Below are positions 43,399 to 45,343 of a stretch of DNA of 45,343 bases, piece by piece. Within the stretch, counting starts at the first letter, position 1. Every line of letters starts with the position of its first letter. A model generated the notes under the pieces. The model was not told the origin of the DNA. It did no database searches and saw only the letters and a program-made list of their open reading frames with translations. Source of the stretch: a bacterium (GTDB lineage Bacteria > B130-G9); assembly GCA_035527515.1 (NCBI GenBank), contig DATLAJ010000071.1, positions 1 to 45,343 of the forward strand, written 5' to 3'. A program made the translations under genes and the position numbers.

Positions 43399-44745
43399 CT
43401 ACACGTCCACCATCAAAAGCCTGATGTCCATCACGTTCGTGCCAGTCCGCCCAGTTATTATCGTATCACCAATGGCGTCAAGATACGAGAACGAGTCGCT
43501 CCGGGCAAGATAATCGGCGGCATCCATCCCCTCGTAGGCCCCGCGCGCAGTTGTTTTGCCGTCTATGATCGCGCCCGCCGCCTCGCTCGACCCGTCAATC
43601 CCATCAGTCCCGGCGCTCAGTATCACGATGCTGTCTGTCCCGCGCAGGTGAAGCGCGGCCGCAAGTGCGAACTCCTGATTCCGACCGCCGAGCCCGTCAC
43701 CCGTAAGGGTAACGGTCAACTCACCTCCGGAGATGATGCAGCACGGGGGACTCGCCGGATACGCGCGCGCCTGGGCCGACTGGGCTATGCCCACCATCAC
43801 CTTTGCCACCTCCCGCGCCTCGCCAAAGACCCTCGCGCCGAGGTTGACCGTCGAGTACCCAAGCGACTGTGCGGCCCCTTGGCAAGCCGCGAGCGCAACA
43901 TCGTTGTTGGAGACGACAACGTTATCACACCTCTCAAAGACCGCATCTTCAATGTCCTCCGGCCCTGAGAACTTCCCGTGCGCCCCGTCCCTCAGCCGTT
44001 TCAAGACCGATGCTGGCAGCTTTCTTGAAAGCCGGTAGCGGCGCACTATCTCGACACAATCGGCGAACGTCGTCGTGTTCTTTACCGTTGGCCCCGACCC
44101 CACCGACTCGAGCCGGTCGCCGATCACGTCAGAGATGATGAGCGAGATGACCCGCGCGGGGTTCGCCGCCCTCAAGAACTGTCCGCCCTTGATCGCCGAG
44201 ATGTGCTTCCTTATCGCGTTGACCTCATCTATCGTGGCGCCCGACGCGAGAAGCTGCTTCGTCGCCTCAACCTTGTCCGCAAGCGTTATATCTCCTGCCG
44301 GAAGCGGCAGCATCGCAGAGCCACCGCCAGATAGCAGAAAGAAAATGAGGTCCCTCTCGATCGCCCCCTCTGCAAGCTCGACCATACGACGCACCGCCTC
44401 GACCGCAGAATCGCTCGGCAGCGGATGCGTTGCCTCGAAAACCTCGATGCGCTCAGGAATGTCGGGCTGTTTGCTTCCAAGCGGGACAGTGATCGCACCC
44501 GCCGAGATCGCCGCCTCGCCAAGCGCGTCAACCAAGGCCTCCGCCATAGACGCCCCTGCCTTGCCGCCTCCGACCAGGAGAACCCGCTCATACTCATCGA
44601 GGTTGACCCGGACCTGGGCATCCAAGGCCGAAATCAGGACCTCTCCTCCCTTGCGAGAAATCGCTCGTCTCACAGACTCACCCCCGTCCACTGCGGCGAG
44701 TCCCGCCTCGAAAATCTCAAGCGCGTCAGCCCTTAGCTCCTTCAC
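43399..44745 (-). CDS. Glycerate 2-kinase (MOFRL/DUF4147 family)
   Basis: The family phosphorylates D-glycerate at C2 (GckA/GarK-II type). Motifs: VLLVGGGKAGASMAEA, the glycine-rich LLSGGGSAML, NAIRKHISAIKGG, then the C-terminal MOFRL region with SGGELTVTLTGDGLGGRNQEF, GTDGIDGSSEAAGA and TGRTGTNVMDI. From GTG 44745 (AGGGG nine bases upstream, giving the usual RADALEIFEAGLAAVD helix near the start) it is 448 aa, normal for the family. A TTG at 44781 would add 12 residues. It may feed glycerate from sugar-acid or serine-cycle catabolism into lower glycolysis. Confidence 0.92.
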   Translation of the reverse strand: MKELRADALEIFEAGLAAVDGGESVRRAISRKGGEVLISALDAQVRVNLDEYERVLLVGGGKAGASMAEALVDALGEAAISAGAITVPLGSKQPDIPERIEVFEATHPLPSDSAVEAVRRMVELAEGAIERDLIFFLLSGGGSAMLPLPAGDITLADKVEATKQLLASGATIDEVNAIRKHISAIKGGQFLRAANPARVISLIISDVIGDRLESVGSGPTVKNTTTFADCVEIVRRYRLSRKLPASVLKRLRDGAHGKFSGPEDIEDAVFERCDNVVVSNNDVALAACQGAAQSLGYSTVNLGARVFGEAREVAKVMVGIAQSAQARAYPASPPCCIISGGELTVTLTGDGLGGRNQEFALAAALHLRGTDSIVILSAGTDGIDGSSEAAGAIIDGKTTARGAYEGMDAADYLARSDSFSYLDAIGDTIITGRTGTNVMDIRLLMVDV

Positions 44746-44925
44746 GGCTTGCGTCCCCTCTCGTTCGGCTTCTCCGTCCAACAGCCCACCACGTCAAATG
44801 CCGATAAAGATGCCGCCTACGAAATGGTCTCCGCGGCATTGATGTATAATCTACCGATAATGCCTCAACTTGCAACTGAAGGCGCCCTCAATATGAGAGG
44901 CTGTCCAAGAAGTCGTTGTGGAGTC

Positions 44926-44998
44926 GTAGGGGCGGTGCTTGCCCCGTCCTATCTGCATTTGGCAAATCATAAGGAGGGTGCAGCAGGCAGCACCCCTA
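44926..44998. repeat. MITE-like element with GTAGGGGCGG end
   Basis: The left end GTAGGGGCGGTGCTTGCCCC pairs imperfectly with a right end GGCAGCACCCCTAA. No coding capacity. It is of the same kind as the elements at 2072-2135 and 45058-45160. Confidence 0.6.
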
Positions 44999-45057
44999 AA
45001 GGATGCGGGCGTAATGTGCATGGAGGGTGCGGCCAATCATAGCGCCGGAAACCGTTG

Positions 45058-45160
45058 TAGGGGCGATTCACGAATCGCCCGATGTTATTGACGCAACCCG
45101 ATTTACCCCAAACTTGTTTGGCAGACATCATAAGAAGGGCGGTTCGTGAACCGCCCCTAC
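45058..45160. repeat. MITE-like element with GTAGGGGC/GCCCCTAC termini
   Basis: The 103 bp element begins GTAGGGGCGATTC and ends GAACCGCCCCTAC. Each end itself contains a hairpin: GGGCGATTCACGAATCGCCC on the left and GGGCGGTTCGTGAACCGCCC on the right, so the structure can fold as two small stems or one long one. Confidence 0.7.
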
Positions 45161-45343
45161 CATGAGAGCTCATCTCAGCCGGTCTGATTGTGCCCAACTT
45201 CTCGACAATCAGATTGGAGCGCGGAACGTTGCGGCTGCCTCGCGGATGGAGGGCAGAAGCTCTTGCCCGAAGGGCAGACCATGGGTAGCCGCAGGCGTAG
45301 CCTGACGGTGCGAATACCGCCACAATCCCCCTCCCCGTTGCGT

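Larger units (their letters stand above)
44746..45343. other. Gene-free end of the window with palindromic elements
   Basis: About 600 bp upstream of the glycerate kinase gene. No frame here has a recognisable product. It contains the two elements at 44926-44998 and 45058-45160 and a TATAAT at 44845-44850 that lacks a -35 at the proper spacing. The last ~150 bp show nothing I can identify. Confidence 0.6.

Noticed and set aside
44075-44842. A 255-codon plus-strand frame across the glycerate kinase gene
   Set aside because: Antisense to a well-supported gene; Ser/Arg/Pro-rich translation typical of a shadow frame.

Overview
The window is GC-rich bacterial chromosome, densely coded on both strands, with short intergenic gaps and many 4-23 bp gene overlaps. 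It looks like an uncultivated Gram-negative lineage. KdsC and a LapB homologue imply Kdo-containing lipopolysaccharide, and there are several lipoproteins, an MMPL/RND exporter, MurA and a NtrY/NtrX-type sigma-54 two-component pair. Secreted right-handed beta-helix proteins and small dispersed palindromic repeats recall candidate-phylum genomes. I cannot assign a phylum from sequence alone. No tRNA, rRNA, CRISPR array, transposase or phage gene was found.

Left part (1-8.6 kb): the end of a secreted protein on the plus strand, then a minus-strand run. In transcription order this is an isocitrate/isopropylmalate-type dehydrogenase overlapping an inositol-monophosphatase-like enzyme, a NodU-type carbamoyltransferase, a secreted beta-helix protein, a NusG-domain-II protein and a B12-binding radical SAM protein. 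The radical SAM gene appears to start at ATT.

Middle (8.8-23.4 kb): an MMPL exporter, a YfiH-type laccase-domain protein and a Cys/Tyr-repeat beta-helix protein on plus; a repeat island; then cca and an SPL-like radical SAM gene on minus. Divergent from cca run an amidohydrolase, nagZ, a delta-prime clamp-loader gene with a large insertion, and murA. A short palindromic repeat occurs three times here, once inside the amidohydrolase coding sequence and once in or just before the cca coding sequence.

Envelope block (23.5-32 kb, minus): a SurA/PrsA-like lipoprotein, maf and rpe; then after a 252 bp gap kdsC, lapB, an unrecognised lipoprotein, a large TPR protein, a membrane-anchored NTF2-like protein and an orphan EcfT-like membrane protein. 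Most joins overlap or nearly abut, so they are probably cotranscribed and concern outer-membrane or LPS homeostasis.

Right part (32.2-42.1 kb, plus): a good sigma-70-type promoter precedes DUF4390, ntrY-like, ntrX-like, pyrR, pyrB, pyrC, pyrK and rtcB, one apparently continuous run that ties a sigma-54 two-component system to pyrimidine synthesis and RNA repair. A glycerate 2-kinase gene and aroB lie on minus beyond it. The last ~600 bp hold two MITE-like palindromic elements and no gene. No conspicuous novel defence or mobile system is visible. The best leads are the in-frame palindromic repeat, the kdsC-lapB envelope operon with unknown members, and the ntr-pyr-rtcB superoperon.
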